DNA from: Alphaproteobacteria bacterium
GTDB taxonomy: Bacteria; Pseudomonadota; Alphaproteobacteria; Rhizobiales; CAJQND01
NCBI GenBank assembly: GCA_024227565.1
Contig: JAAEUE010000365.1
Span: 1-64,000 of the forward strand
Direction of reading: 5' to 3'
DNA: 64,000 bases
The position numbers and the translations under genes were made by a program. Shown here piece by piece: positions 34,652-43,400 of this stretch (position 1 is the stretch's first letter; each line of letters opens with the position of its first letter). The notes under the pieces were generated by a model that saw only the letters and a program-made list of their open reading frames with translations, made no database searches and was not told the origin of the DNA.

Positions 34652-35529
34652 GCCGCCACCCCTGAAATGATCTCATCAAGGCGCGGGGCAACGTGGGTTA
34701 AATCCTCTTGATCCTTCAGCGCAACCCCAATGGCCCGCTTGAAGGCATCAGGCCACGGCGCACCCTGGCTGTTCAGCAATGTGGCGGCCTCGGCCCACTC
34801 TACCGTTTCGGCAACGCCCGGGAGTTTGGTCAGGGGCTCTTCGCGCAGGCGGTGTACGGCAGCGACCACGGCATGGGCCGTTTCCTCAGCCACACTGCTC
34901 GCCCGCATCATCACGATCTGCGCTTCGCGCGCCGCATCAGGATAGTCAATCCAGTGATATACGCAGCGCCGCCGCAACGCCTCGTGCAGTTCGCGTGTTC
35001 TGTTTGAAGTGAGGATGACCACCGGATGATCAAGGGCGCGTACCGGTCCGCGTTCCGGGATGGAGATCTGGAAGTCGGACAGAAACTCCAACAGAAACGC
35101 TTCGAACTCATGATCGGAGCGGTCCAGCTCATCGATCAGCAGTGTGGCCTTGGTGGGATTGCGCAAGGCCGCCAGCATGGGCCGCTCAACGAGGAACTCA
35201 TCGCTATAAATGTCAACGCCGCCGCGGCCGGCCTGGCGAATGGCCAGCATCTGCCGCGGATAGTTCCACTCGTACAATGCGTTCGAAGCATCGATGCCTT
35301 CATAACATTGCAGGCGAATGAGATTGCGCCCCAGCACGGCAGATATCGCTTTTGCAGCCTCCGTTTTGCCCACGCCCGGCGCCCCTTCCAGAAGCAAGGG
35401 CTTGCCGAGCGCCAGGGCCAGATAAGCTGCCGTGGCAAGGCTTTCGTCAGCCAAATAGAAGGCTGCGCGCAGAGCGCTCTCCAGCGCCTCTGGACTGTCA
35501 ATGCCAACGATTTCGCTTTTAACCGGCAA
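34648..35529 (-). CDS. MoxR-family AAA+ ATPase (CoxD-like)
   Basis: A 293-residue AAA+ chaperone. Walker A is Gly-Ala-Pro-Gly-Val-Gly-Lys-Thr-Glu (49-57), Walker B is Leu-Leu-Ile-Asp-Glu-Leu-Asp-Arg-Ser-Asp (near 131-140), and sensor 1 is Val-Ile-Leu-Thr-Ser-Asn-Arg-Thr. It starts at TTG 35529, eight bases after AAGGAG. MoxR proteins pair with VWA proteins to insert or remodel metal cofactors; CoxD acts on the CODH active site. Its position directly after the molybdopterin subunit genes (15-bp gap) and overlapping the VWA gene points to cofactor maturation of this operon's hydroxylase. Confidence 0.92.
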   Translation of the reverse strand: MPVKSEIVGIDSPEALESALRAAFYLADESLATAAYLALALGKPLLLEGAPGVGKTEAAKAISAVLGRNLIRLQCYEGIDASNALYEWNYPRQMLAIRQAGRGGVDIYSDEFLVERPMLAALRNPTKATLLIDELDRSDHEFEAFLLEFLSDFQISIPERGPVRALDHPVVILTSNRTRELHEALRRRCVYHWIDYPDAAREAQIVMMRASSVAEETAHAVVAAVHRLREEPLTKLPGVAETVEWAEAATLLNSQGAPWPDAFKRAIGVALKDQEDLTHVAPRLDEIISGVAA

Positions 35530-35544
35530 TCTTAGCGCTCCTTC

Positions 35545-36567
35545 TTAATGCTGTGGGCCAGGCCGGGCGCCGCCTTGGGCCCGGCGCCCGCGCAGCACTT
35601 TCTCCGGGGTGATCGGCAAGTCATCAATCCGCACGCCAATGGCATTGAAAACCGCATTGACCACGGCAGGCAAAACCGGATTGGCGCACATTTCACCCGG
35701 CCCCTTGCCGCCAAACGGGCCATCGGGCGCCGGCCGTTCCAGAACGGCAATGTTGTGAGGCACCACGTCACCAGGGCCTGGCATGAGATATTGGTTGAAG
35801 TCTTCCGGGCCATGATCCCGGTCTGGATAATAAGGTTCCGTGGTTTCCCAAAGGGCGTGGCTCATGCCCATCCAGGCGCCGCCTACCAATTGTTGTTCCA
35901 CCATTTTCGGGTTCAGCGCCCGGCCCAATTCATAGGCGCTGTTCATCTCAACCACGTCCACCTCCCCGGTCTCGTCATCCACCTCAACCTCTGCAACCAG
36001 GCAGGCATGGGCAAAGCAGGAGACCGGGGTCATTTCGCCGGTTTCCGGATCGACCTCGGAAAGCGGGATCAGAAAGATGCCGCGGCCGGAGATCGTCTTG
36101 CCTTGCCTGAACTGAGCTGCAACAGCCACATCGCTCACGGTGATTGAGCGCTGGGGCGCGCCGCGCACATGGATGTTGCCCTCCCCGTCGGTCTCCAGAT
36201 CCTCCGGGTTGACCTCCAGCTCTTCGGCGGCAGCTTCCATCATCACACCGCGCGCCTCTTTCGCCGCGGCGATGACGGCGTTGCCCACCCGGTGGGTGCC
36301 GCGCGAGGCAAAGCTGCCCATGCAGTGTGGGCCGGTGTCACTGTCGGCCGTGTCCACATAGACATCCGCCACAGGCACCCCGAGGGTCTCAGCGCAAATC
36401 TGCCGCGTCACCTGTTTCATGCCCTGACCCAGATCGATCGAGGAGAGCGCCACGGTGAACTTGCCGTCAGGGTTTGAGTGAACCAGCGCCTGACTGGGGT
36501 CGCCGCCCAGGTTCATGCCGATGGGATAGTTGATGGAGGCCATGCCTTTGCCGCGGTGCTTTGCCAT
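35545..36567 (-). CDS. Molybdenum hydroxylase large subunit, C-terminal half as a separate polypeptide
   Basis: A 340-residue protein equal to the second molybdopterin-binding region of xanthine-dehydrogenase-family large subunits. It starts Met-Ala-Lys-His-Arg-Gly-Lys-Gly, exactly where full-length relatives continue after their linker. The catalytic Glu292 is in Gly-Lys-Gly-Pro-Gly-Glu-Met, and Leu-Gly-Gln-Gly (46-49) is a cofactor contact. The frame is the same as that of the upstream gene, from which it is parted only by TGA and one GCG codon. AAGGAGG lies nine bases before the ATG, good evidence for independent initiation. Both halves must assemble for activity. Confidence 0.88.
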   Translation of the reverse strand: MAKHRGKGMASINYPIGMNLGGDPSQALVHSNPDGKFTVALSSIDLGQGMKQVTRQICAETLGVPVADVYVDTADSDTGPHCMGSFASRGTHRVGNAVIAAAKEARGVMMEAAAEELEVNPEDLETDGEGNIHVRGAPQRSITVSDVAVAAQFRQGKTISGRGIFLIPLSEVDPETGEMTPVSCFAHACLVAEVEVDDETGEVDVVEMNSAYELGRALNPKMVEQQLVGGAWMGMSHALWETTEPYYPDRDHGPEDFNQYLMPGPGDVVPHNIAVLERPAPDGPFGGKGPGEMCANPVLPAVVNAVFNAIGVRIDDLPITPEKVLRGRRAQGGARPGPQH

Positions 36568-36570
36568 CGC

Positions 36571-38202
36571 TCAACGCCTCCTTGTGCCGGAAATGGAAGA
36601 GAACCGAATGCCGCCTGCGCGCCGGGCAGGTGCGGGAGCGGCTGGTGCGGGTGTTGGGGCAGGCGCCGGCGTTGCTGGCGGCGGTGGAGGAGCTGCGGGC
36701 GCCATTGCCGGTGCCGGCTGTGGCGGTGTTGCCGGCAGAGGCCGAGGCACTGGCGCAGATGACGGCCGCTGGTCGGGCTCGCCAATTTTACCGTTCTCAT
36801 CGGTCACAGTGTGGGGGATCATGGCGCGGTCGCCGCCGCCCTGAAGCGAGGACATGCGGCGGTATTCGTCGCCAATTGCCCAGCCGGCTTTTTCGGCGGC
36901 CACCTGGACACATTCAATCAATGCGGTGTTCTTGGCCTCGCGCCGATGGGCTTTCATATCGCCGTCCCGGTAGGCATTCAGAATGCGGAATTCCATAGGA
37001 TCCAAGCCGATGAGGTGCGCCAGCTTGTCCATCTGGACTTCCAGCGAGAAGTCGACACCGGTCACCCCGAAGCCGCGCATGGCTGTTGCCGGTGTGCGGT
37101 TGGTGTAGACGGCGTACACGTCCGAAGACACGTTTGGGATCGTGTAAGGTCCGGGCAAGTGGCCGGTGCATTTGACCACCGCATAGCTTGTAAGCCGGGT
37201 GTAGGCGCCTGCATCGAAATAGCCGCGAATTTGCCGGGCGACGATGCGGCCATCGTTCATCACGCCGTCTTTAATGTACCAGCGTTCGGCGCCGCGCGGC
37301 GGTCCGGACTGCATTTCCTCACGGCGGTCGAAGGCGAAGCGCACCGGCGATCCGGTGAGCAGTGTGCCGAGGATGGCGAGAGGTTCGGTGAGCGTATCCA
37401 CTTTGCCGCCGAAGCCGCCGCCGACTGTTCCGCCGATAAAGTGGAACCGGTTGGAGGGGATGTTCAGGATCTTGGCCGATATGCCCAAGGAGAAGAACAG
37501 AGCCTGCGTTGCGGTGTGGACCACAATGCGGTTGTTGGTCTCTGGCGCGGCGATGCAGCCCATGGGTTCAACAGGTGCGTGCTCAATCGGCGACATCTGA
37601 TAGCGCTCTTCAAGCACATGGTCGGCCTGCGCAAAGGCTCGCTCCACATCGCCGAACCGCAGCTTCTGATGGGAGTATTTGTCGTAGTACGGAAAATAGT
37701 TTCCAGGGAACACATCGTTCACCTGCGGAGCCCCCGGCGCGAGCGCTTCTTCCACGTCGAACACAGCCGGCAGGGGATCATAGTCCACCGTGATCTTGCT
37801 CAACGCATCGTAGGCCGCCGCCTCGCTCTCGGCCACGACCGCGGCAACCGGCTCACCCTTGTAGCGCACCTTGTCGGTGGCGAGAGAGGGTTCATCATCC
37901 TCACCGAAATTGATCAGGCTCAACATGGTGTTGAGGTTCACTGGCACGTCGGCGCCGGTCATCACTCTGCGCACGCCAGGCGCGCTTTGCGCTGCCGAGG
38001 TGTCGAGCCGCCGAATGCGGGCGTGATGATGCGGACTGCGCAGCACTTTCAGGTGCAACAGGCCATCGAACGCATGGTCGTCAAAATATTTGGTGCGGCC
38101 TGTAACATGCCCGAGCATGTCCTGGCGCTGGGTCGGCTTGCCGATCTCATTCAGGTCGTCGTCGCGCTCGTCGGCAAACAGATCTTTTCGGAACTCCAGC
38201 AT
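36571..38202 (-). CDS. Molybdenum hydroxylase large subunit, N-terminal half with Pro/Ala-rich tail
   Basis: A 543-residue protein with the a/b hammerhead domain (about 25-140) and first molybdopterin-binding region (about 160-450) of the xanthine dehydrogenase family. Motifs include Gly-Gly-Thr-Val-Gly-Gly-Gly-Phe-Gly-Gly-Lys and Thr-Pro-Ala-Thr-Ala-Met-Arg-Gly-Phe-Gly. The latter differs from the Cys-containing loop of CO dehydrogenase, so CO is an unlikely substrate. Residues about 470-528 are a Pro/Ala-rich stretch, then Gly-Ile-Arg-Phe-Ser-Ser-Ile-Ser and a TGA stop. The ATG overlaps the iron-sulphur subunit stop (TAATG). It probably hydroxylates an aromatic N-heterocycle or aldehyde. 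Confidence 0.9.
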   Translation of the reverse strand: MLEFRKDLFADERDDDLNEIGKPTQRQDMLGHVTGRTKYFDDHAFDGLLHLKVLRSPHHHARIRRLDTSAAQSAPGVRRVMTGADVPVNLNTMLSLINFGEDDEPSLATDKVRYKGEPVAAVVAESEAAAYDALSKITVDYDPLPAVFDVEEALAPGAPQVNDVFPGNYFPYYDKYSHQKLRFGDVERAFAQADHVLEERYQMSPIEHAPVEPMGCIAAPETNNRIVVHTATQALFFSLGISAKILNIPSNRFHFIGGTVGGGFGGKVDTLTEPLAILGTLLTGSPVRFAFDRREEMQSGPPRGAERWYIKDGVMNDGRIVARQIRGYFDAGAYTRLTSYAVVKCTGHLPGPYTIPNVSSDVYAVYTNRTPATAMRGFGVTGVDFSLEVQMDKLAHLIGLDPMEFRILNAYRDGDMKAHRREAKNTALIECVQVAAEKAGWAIGDEYRRMSSLQGGGDRAMIPHTVTDENGKIGEPDQRPSSAPVPRPLPATPPQPAPAMAPAAPPPPPATPAPAPTPAPAAPAPARRAGGIRFSSISGTRRR

Positions 38203-38696
38203 TAGACAGCGCCTCCGACCACGCTATTGGAGCCACGCGATGCGGCCTCCAAAATGGCGTTGATAATGGGTTCATACCCCGTGCAGCGGCAGATGTTGCC
38301 GGCGATGGCCTCCACCACGTCGTCCCGCGTCGGGTTTGGGTTTTTGTCCAGCAAGGCTTTTGCGGCCATCAGCATGCCGGTTGTGCAGAAACCGCACTGG
38401 GCAGCGAAATGCTCCATGAAGGCCGCCTGCAGCGGATGCAGGTTTGGGCCATCTGCCAACCCGCCGGTGGTCTCGATTGACCGCCCGCCGCAGCCCTGCG
38501 CCAAGGTCAGGCAAGACAGGTGTGGCTCACCGTCTATCAACACGGTGCAGGCGCCGCAGGTGCCCTGGCCGCAGCCATATTTGGGGGACATGTCGCCAAC
38601 GCCGCGGCGCAGACACTCAAGCAGGTTTTCAGCATCTTCAGCGAATACCGCTCTGTCTTGACCGTTCACACGAAACTGGACCGGGGTTTTGCTCAT
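38202..38696 (-). CDS. Molybdenum hydroxylase [2Fe-2S] subunit
   Basis: A 164-residue small subunit carrying two [2Fe-2S] clusters that pass electrons from molybdenum to FAD. The plant-ferredoxin-type cluster uses Cys42, Cys47, Cys50 and Cys62. The second, helical cluster uses Cys101, Cys104, Cys136 and Cys138 (Cys-Gly-Phe-Cys and Cys-Arg-Cys-Thr-Gly). All eight ligands are present and the length is standard. It is 10 bp after the FAD subunit gene and overlaps the large-subunit gene by one base. No Tat signal is present, so the enzyme is cytoplasmic. Confidence 0.95.
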   Translation of the reverse strand: MSKTPVQFRVNGQDRAVFAEDAENLLECLRRGVGDMSPKYGCGQGTCGACTVLIDGEPHLSCLTLAQGCGGRSIETTGGLADGPNLHPLQAAFMEHFAAQCGFCTTGMLMAAKALLDKNPNPTRDDVVEAIAGNICRCTGYEPIINAILEAASRGSNSVVGGAV

Positions 38697-38706
38697 GACC
38701 TTACCC

Positions 38707-39525
38707 TTAACTCCCCTGACCCAACAAAAGACGCTTCAGATGAACCGGCGCCACCTCGCGGCGATACCATTCGCTGGCAATGGCGTCCGTCGCCGGACTG
38801 GCGCCTGTGTTTGCCGCGGCAGCAGCTGCCTGAACGCCGCTCTCGTCCAAGGTTACACCTTCCAAAGCCTGTTCCACGGCAGTCATGCGGATCGGTGTGG
38901 GCGCCATGGCGCCGTAGGCTACGCGTGCGCCCTGAACCCGGCCACCCGATTGGGGCAGCAACGCCGCCATGCACATGACCGAGAGCCGCTCAGGCTTGAC
39001 GCGGGACACTTTGAGAAAGCGGAACGCGGCGGCGCTGGTCGGGCGTTCAATGGAGATGCCAGCCACAAGCGGCCGGGGCTGTTTCTCGCGCTCGGCGAGG
39101 AATTGTCCCAGAGGCAATTGGGCCTGGCTGCCACCGGCAAAGTTGACCATGGCGTCGAGCACCAAAAACGCGGTGGTCAGATCGCCATAAGGCGTGCGGG
39201 CAAACAGATTGCCTCCAGCCGTGGCCATGTTGCGAATGGCCGGCCCGCCCACAGCGCGGGCTGCAGGATGAAGAAACGAGAGCTCCCGGTTGGCCAGAAT
39301 GTCAGACATGGTCGCCGCAGCGCCAATCTCAATTCGGGAGCCGGATGATTGGATTTGCCGCAGGCTAGAATCGGTTGTCCGGACCAGGGTCGACAAGGCA
39401 CGAGAACCTTCGTTCACCCCGCGCATCAGCAAGGTGCCGCCGGCGAGGAAATAGGCTTCGCGGTCTGACGAAAGAGCGTTGGCCGCCTCGCCCACCTGGT
39501 CATATGTGCGTACGCTTACCACCAT
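38707..39525 (-). CDS. Molybdenum hydroxylase FAD-binding (medium) subunit
   Basis: A 272-residue CoxM/XdhB-type subunit. The two FAD pyrophosphate motifs are Ala-Gly-Gly-Thr (28-31) and Thr-Ala-Gly-Gly-Asn (102-106). The C-terminal CO-dehydrogenase-flavoprotein-like domain (about 165-270) is complete. It receives electrons from the [2Fe-2S] subunit and passes them to a final acceptor, either NAD+ or a quinone-linked carrier. The order FAD, Fe-S, Mo resembles the coxMSL order. It begins three bases after the second SRPBCC gene. Confidence 0.93.
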   Translation of the reverse strand: MVVSVRTYDQVGEAANALSSDREAYFLAGGTLLMRGVNEGSRALSTLVRTTDSSLRQIQSSGSRIEIGAAATMSDILANRELSFLHPAARAVGGPAIRNMATAGGNLFARTPYGDLTTAFLVLDAMVNFAGGSQAQLPLGQFLAEREKQPRPLVAGISIERPTSAAAFRFLKVSRVKPERLSVMCMAALLPQSGGRVQGARVAYGAMAPTPIRMTAVEQALEGVTLDESGVQAAAAAANTGASPATDAIASEWYRREVAPVHLKRLLLGQGS

Positions 39526-39528
39526 GAT

Positions 39529-39972
39529 CTATGCTGCCGCTCCCATATGGTTTCTGATGGCCGCAAAGCCGGCCTCGTAAATGCCTTCGCCCACCAGAGT
39601 GCCAAGTTCTTCTTCGCGGCCTGCCGGCGTGTCGAAACGCGACTCCCATTCCCAGAACGTTCTGTCGCCGTCGGTGACCGGGATGAGCCGCACATGAGAG
39701 ACGTAATTGAGCAACGGAACTGGTGTGTCGAGCAGGCAATAGCTGTAGGTCTGTTCGAGATCTGAAAGCGTGAGCAACTGTTCACGCAGTTCAGAACCAT
39801 CGGTAAGATGGAAACGACGCACGCATCCCACCTTGTCTGAGGGCGCAGCACGCTCGATCGTGCTGTCGGCCACAGCCGGGTGCCATACATCGTGGCCGTT
39901 GAAATCGCGCAGCACCTCCCACACCGCGTCGCACGGTGCGGTCAGGATGGTGCTTTTGACGACTTTGACCAT
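39529..39972 (-). CDS. SRPBCC (START/Bet v1-like) protein, second copy
   Basis: A 147-residue polyketide-cyclase/CoxG-like fold protein with the ligand-pocket sequence Ala-Val-Trp-Glu-Val-Leu-Arg-Asp-Phe-Asn-Gly-His-Asp-Val-Trp-His-Pro. A paralogue lies eight bases upstream; both share the Trp-His-Pro and Lys-Val-Gly-Cys-Val-Arg motifs, so they arose by tandem duplication. CoxG proteins in cox clusters anchor or assist the molybdenum enzyme at the membrane, but other SRPBCC proteins bind hydrophobic substrates. GGAGG precedes the ATG. Function is inferred from position. Confidence 0.85.
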   Translation of the reverse strand: MVKVVKSTILTAPCDAVWEVLRDFNGHDVWHPAVADSTIERAAPSDKVGCVRRFHLTDGSELREQLLTLSDLEQTYSYCLLDTPVPLLNYVSHVRLIPVTDGDRTFWEWESRFDTPAGREEELGTLVGEGIYEAGFAAIRNHMGAAA

Positions 39973-39979
39973 GGACGGG

Positions 39980-40417
39980 TTAGCCTCCGAAGTGCCGTTT
40001 CAATGAATCAAAGCCGGTCTGGAACACATTGCTGCCAATACCGTCCACAAGGTCAGCCTCGTTTTCGACCGCACACTCGAACTCGGCCGTCCATTCGGCA
40101 AAGGTGCGCTCACCATCGGTTATGGGGGTGAGCCGGATGGTGGCCACATAGTTTTCCAAAGGCATGGGGCTTTCCAGGATCGAATAGGTGCAGAACATGT
40201 CGTAGTCGCTCAGACCCAACAGCCGTTCACGAATCCGGTCGCCGTTCTGTAAGTAAAAATCGCGCACGCAACCCACCTTGTCAGACGGCTCGCCGCCCTC
40301 GATCTGGCTTTCGCGAATGCTTGGGTGCCAGGACGGCAGCCCGTTGAAATCGCGGATTCTGGCCCAGACCTGGTCAGCCGGGCCACCAATAACGCTTGAA
40401 ACGAACACTCGTGCCAT
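39980..40417 (-). CDS. SRPBCC (START/Bet v1-like) protein, first copy
   Basis: A 145-residue SRPBCC protein, paralogous to the next gene. It carries Val-Trp-Ala-Arg-Ile-Arg-Asp-Phe-Asn-Gly-Leu-Pro-Ser-Trp-His-Pro-Ser and Lys-Val-Gly-Cys-Val-Arg-Asp-Phe. It lies 14 bp after the SPFH gene and seven bases before its paralogue. The pair may form a heterodimer, or each may bind a different intermediate. GGGAG lies before the ATG. Confidence 0.85.
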   Translation of the reverse strand: MARVFVSSVIGGPADQVWARIRDFNGLPSWHPSIRESQIEGGEPSDKVGCVRDFYLQNGDRIRERLLGLSDYDMFCTYSILESPMPLENYVATIRLTPITDGERTFAEWTAEFECAVENEADLVDGIGSNVFQTGFDSLKRHFGG

Positions 40418-40431
40418 GGTGCGCTCCCGGC

Positions 40432-43400
40432 CTAACTGCTGGATCCGGACGGGGTATCAGAGCCCCCACCGCTGGAACTCTCGCCGCCACCGCCGTCACT
40501 CGCGCCGCCGCCGCTTTCACCGCCTTCTGAACCTTGCGCCTTACGGATCGATTCCAAGTCGCGGGCTTCGCGGATCAACCCGCCCATCTTGCTGAGGTTC
40601 CCGCCCTCAATGCCGATTTCCGACAGAATGCTGTCGACCATCGGGGCCTGGACCCGGTAGCGCAGGGCAGAATCGATCACCTCGTCGGTGGTGTTCTTGC
40701 GCGAACCTGAGCCGTCGCCGCCGCCGCCAAGGCCATCCACATGGAGGATCTTGATGCCGTCGATTTTCTCCATCGGCTTGACCGATGCGGCAACGATGCC
40801 CTCCACATGCTCCAGAACCTTGCGGCGGAACAGGGAGTAGCGCGCCTCGTCGGTGAGCACGTTTTCTGCTTCGTTGAGCAGCGTCTGCGCTTCCGCCTCC
40901 ACAGCAGCACGGACCTTCTCGGCATCTGCAATGATCTTCTGTGCCTCGGCCTCTTTCTCGGCGATCATGATGTCAACTTTGCTGCGCCGCTTGGCTTCTT
41001 CGCTCTCGCGCACAGTCTTGACCTGCTCTTCAGCTTCGGTTGCTCTCGCCTTCGCGATATCGGCTTCAGCTTGCGCTGCGGACTCTTCAAGCGACTTTTG
41101 ATAAAGCGCGATCGCCTTATCCATCATCGCCGTTTCAACTTCTTTCTCCCTGTCGACCTCCAGCTTGCGGCGGTCCTTGTCGCGGCCCACGCGGGCTTCA
41201 TCAAGGCCGCGCTCGGAGGCAAGTTGGGCCCGCTCGATTTCTTCCTTCGAGGCAATCTCTGCCTCGCGCAGGGCCTGGACCCGCGCGATCTCAAGCTGTT
41301 CGATGGAGCGCTTGCGCTCCAGCTTGGCTGCGTCCACCGCTTGTTCGCGCTCAATGTCCATACGCTCAACATCACGCTCAGCGGCAATTGACGCCTGCTT
41401 GGACATGGCATCAGCTTCGGCCCGTTCCGCTTTTACAGCGGCCAAATCAATGGCCCGTTGTTCTTCAGCCTCTTCCACCGCCTTCTTGCGGGTAATGTCC
41501 GCCATCTCGCGTTCGGCGGCTGAACCAATCCGCTCTTTCTCCAACTTAAGCTCTGTGGAGACGCGCTGGCGCTCCACCTTGTCACGGCGCTGAATGTCGG
41601 CGCCTTCAACCGCCTCTTCGCGGGCGATCTCGCGGGCGCGGGTGTCCTGCTCGGCGGCGATGCGCTCCACATCCACCATCTTCTTCTGGGCAACCCGGGC
41701 CATCTCGATGGCCTCGTCGGCAGAAATCTGCGCTTGGTCCATCAACTTGTTGCGTTCGATCTCAAGCTGCCTGATCTCCTCATCGCGGGCGATGCGTTCC
41801 GCGGAGGTCTCTTTCTCCTTTTCAATGCGCAGTTGATCGACCGTGCGGCGCGAAGCGATTTCGCTGGCTTCGATGTGTTCGTTCTTTTCAATCTCGCGGG
41901 CCCGCACCTCCTGATCAGAAGTAATGCGCTCAGCGCTCAATTGTTTCTCTTGCGCAATGCGGGCAGCTTCCGTGGAGAGCCGCGCGGCAACCTCTGCCTC
42001 TTCCAGCGTCTTGGTGCGCTCGATTTCCAGATTGCGCACTGTCTTGTCGGATTCGATGCGTTCAGCGCTCACCGTCAACTCCTGGGTGATGCGCAATTTC
42101 TCCGCTGTCTCGCGGGCGGCGATTTCCGCTTCATCAATCGCCAATGTGCGGGCGATTTCCCGGCGGCGGGTGTCCTCTTCTTGTGCGATGCGCGCCTCGG
42201 TCAGCACCTTCTCCTGCGCAATGCGGGCCTTCTCGGTTTCTTCCCGGGCCGATATCTCAGCCTGCTCAACCTGACGCGTGCGCTCGATCTCGCGGCGCTG
42301 GGTTTCTTCCTCATTGGAAATCCGCGCTTCGGTTACGGCACGCTCCTGTTCTATGCGGGCCTTTTCAGTGGCTTCGCGCGAACTGATCTCGGCTTCCTCA
42401 ATCGCCCGCTTGCGTTTGATTTCGCGTTGCTGTGTTTCTTCCTCATTGGCAATCCGTGTCTCGCTGATCGTGCGCTCTTGCTCGATGCGGGCACGTTCGA
42501 TCTTTTCGCGCGAGGCAATTTCAGTCGCCTCTATGGCCTGGGCCTGCTCGATCTCGCGTTGGCGCACTTCCTGTTCGGACGCAATTCTGGTTTCAGAGAT
42601 AGAGCGCTCGTTGGTGATGCGTGATTTCTCAATCTCCTCGCGGGCAACAATTTGCGCCTGCTCGGCCTCGGTCTCACGCTCAGCGCGTTCACGGGTCAAC
42701 TCGGCACGCTGGGCGGCACGGCGAACCTCCACATCCCGCTCTTGTTCAAGACGGGCCGTCTCACTTTCGCGTTCAATATCCAGCGCCTGCTTCTCCGCCT
42801 CCAGATTGCGGCTGCGGATCTGGATCATGGATTCCTGTTCGATATCGTTGCGCTGCTTGCGCTTGGTTTCGATATCGCCAATCAGGCGTGTCAAACCTTC
42901 CGCATCGAACTGGTTGGACGGGTTGAAATACTCAAGGTCGGTCTGGTCAATGTCGGTGATGGCGACAGACTCAAGCTCAAGGCCGTTTTGCGACAAGCCC
43001 TCAAGGGCAGCGTCGCGGACCCGGTCTACATAGTCGCCGCGGTGCACATGCATTTCCTCAAGGTTCATCTCAGAGGCAATGGAACGCAGGGCAGACACGA
43101 ATTTACCAGAGAGCAGCGAATGCAAACGCTCCTGTTCCATGGTGCGCCGGCCAAGAGTGGACGCAGCCAAAGCCACGGCCTCGCGCGATGGCGCCACGCG
43201 CACATAGAATTCTGCTTCCACATCAACCCGCATGCGGTCCTTGGTAATCAGCGCAGTGTCTTTTTCGCGGATCACTTCCATCTGCAGGGTGTTCATGTTC
43301 ACCGGCGTGATGTCGTGGATGATGGGCCAGACGAAGGCGCCGCCATTGATCACCACTTTCTCACCCAAAAAACCGGTGCGCACAAAAGACACCTCTTTGG

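Noticed and set aside
36571..36573. Selenocysteine readthrough of the in-frame TGA
   Set aside because: The residues around it are a poorly conserved linker, no active-site Cys equivalent lies there, and a strong ribosome site with ATG follows. No selenocysteine-insertion hairpin could be argued.
36811..38205. 464-codon open frame on the plus strand
   Set aside because: It is antisense to the molybdenum large-subunit gene, whose motifs are clear. The plus-strand translation has no recognisable domain and typical high-GC antisense composition.
34648..40417. Aerobic CO dehydrogenase (cox) cluster
   Set aside because: The Cys-containing active-site loop of form I CODH is absent from the large subunit, so only the maturation genes are cox-like.
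41734..42624. Repetitive plus-strand frame of 296 codons resembling a Leu/Phe-rich repeat protein
   Set aside because: It is the mirror of the 132-bp coiled-coil repeats in the SPFH gene; its apparent repeats come only from those.
41452..42771. Possible CRISPR array or satellite DNA because of regular 132-bp units
   Set aside because: The units are contiguous, diverged at DNA level, without spacers, and keep a perfect protein frame.
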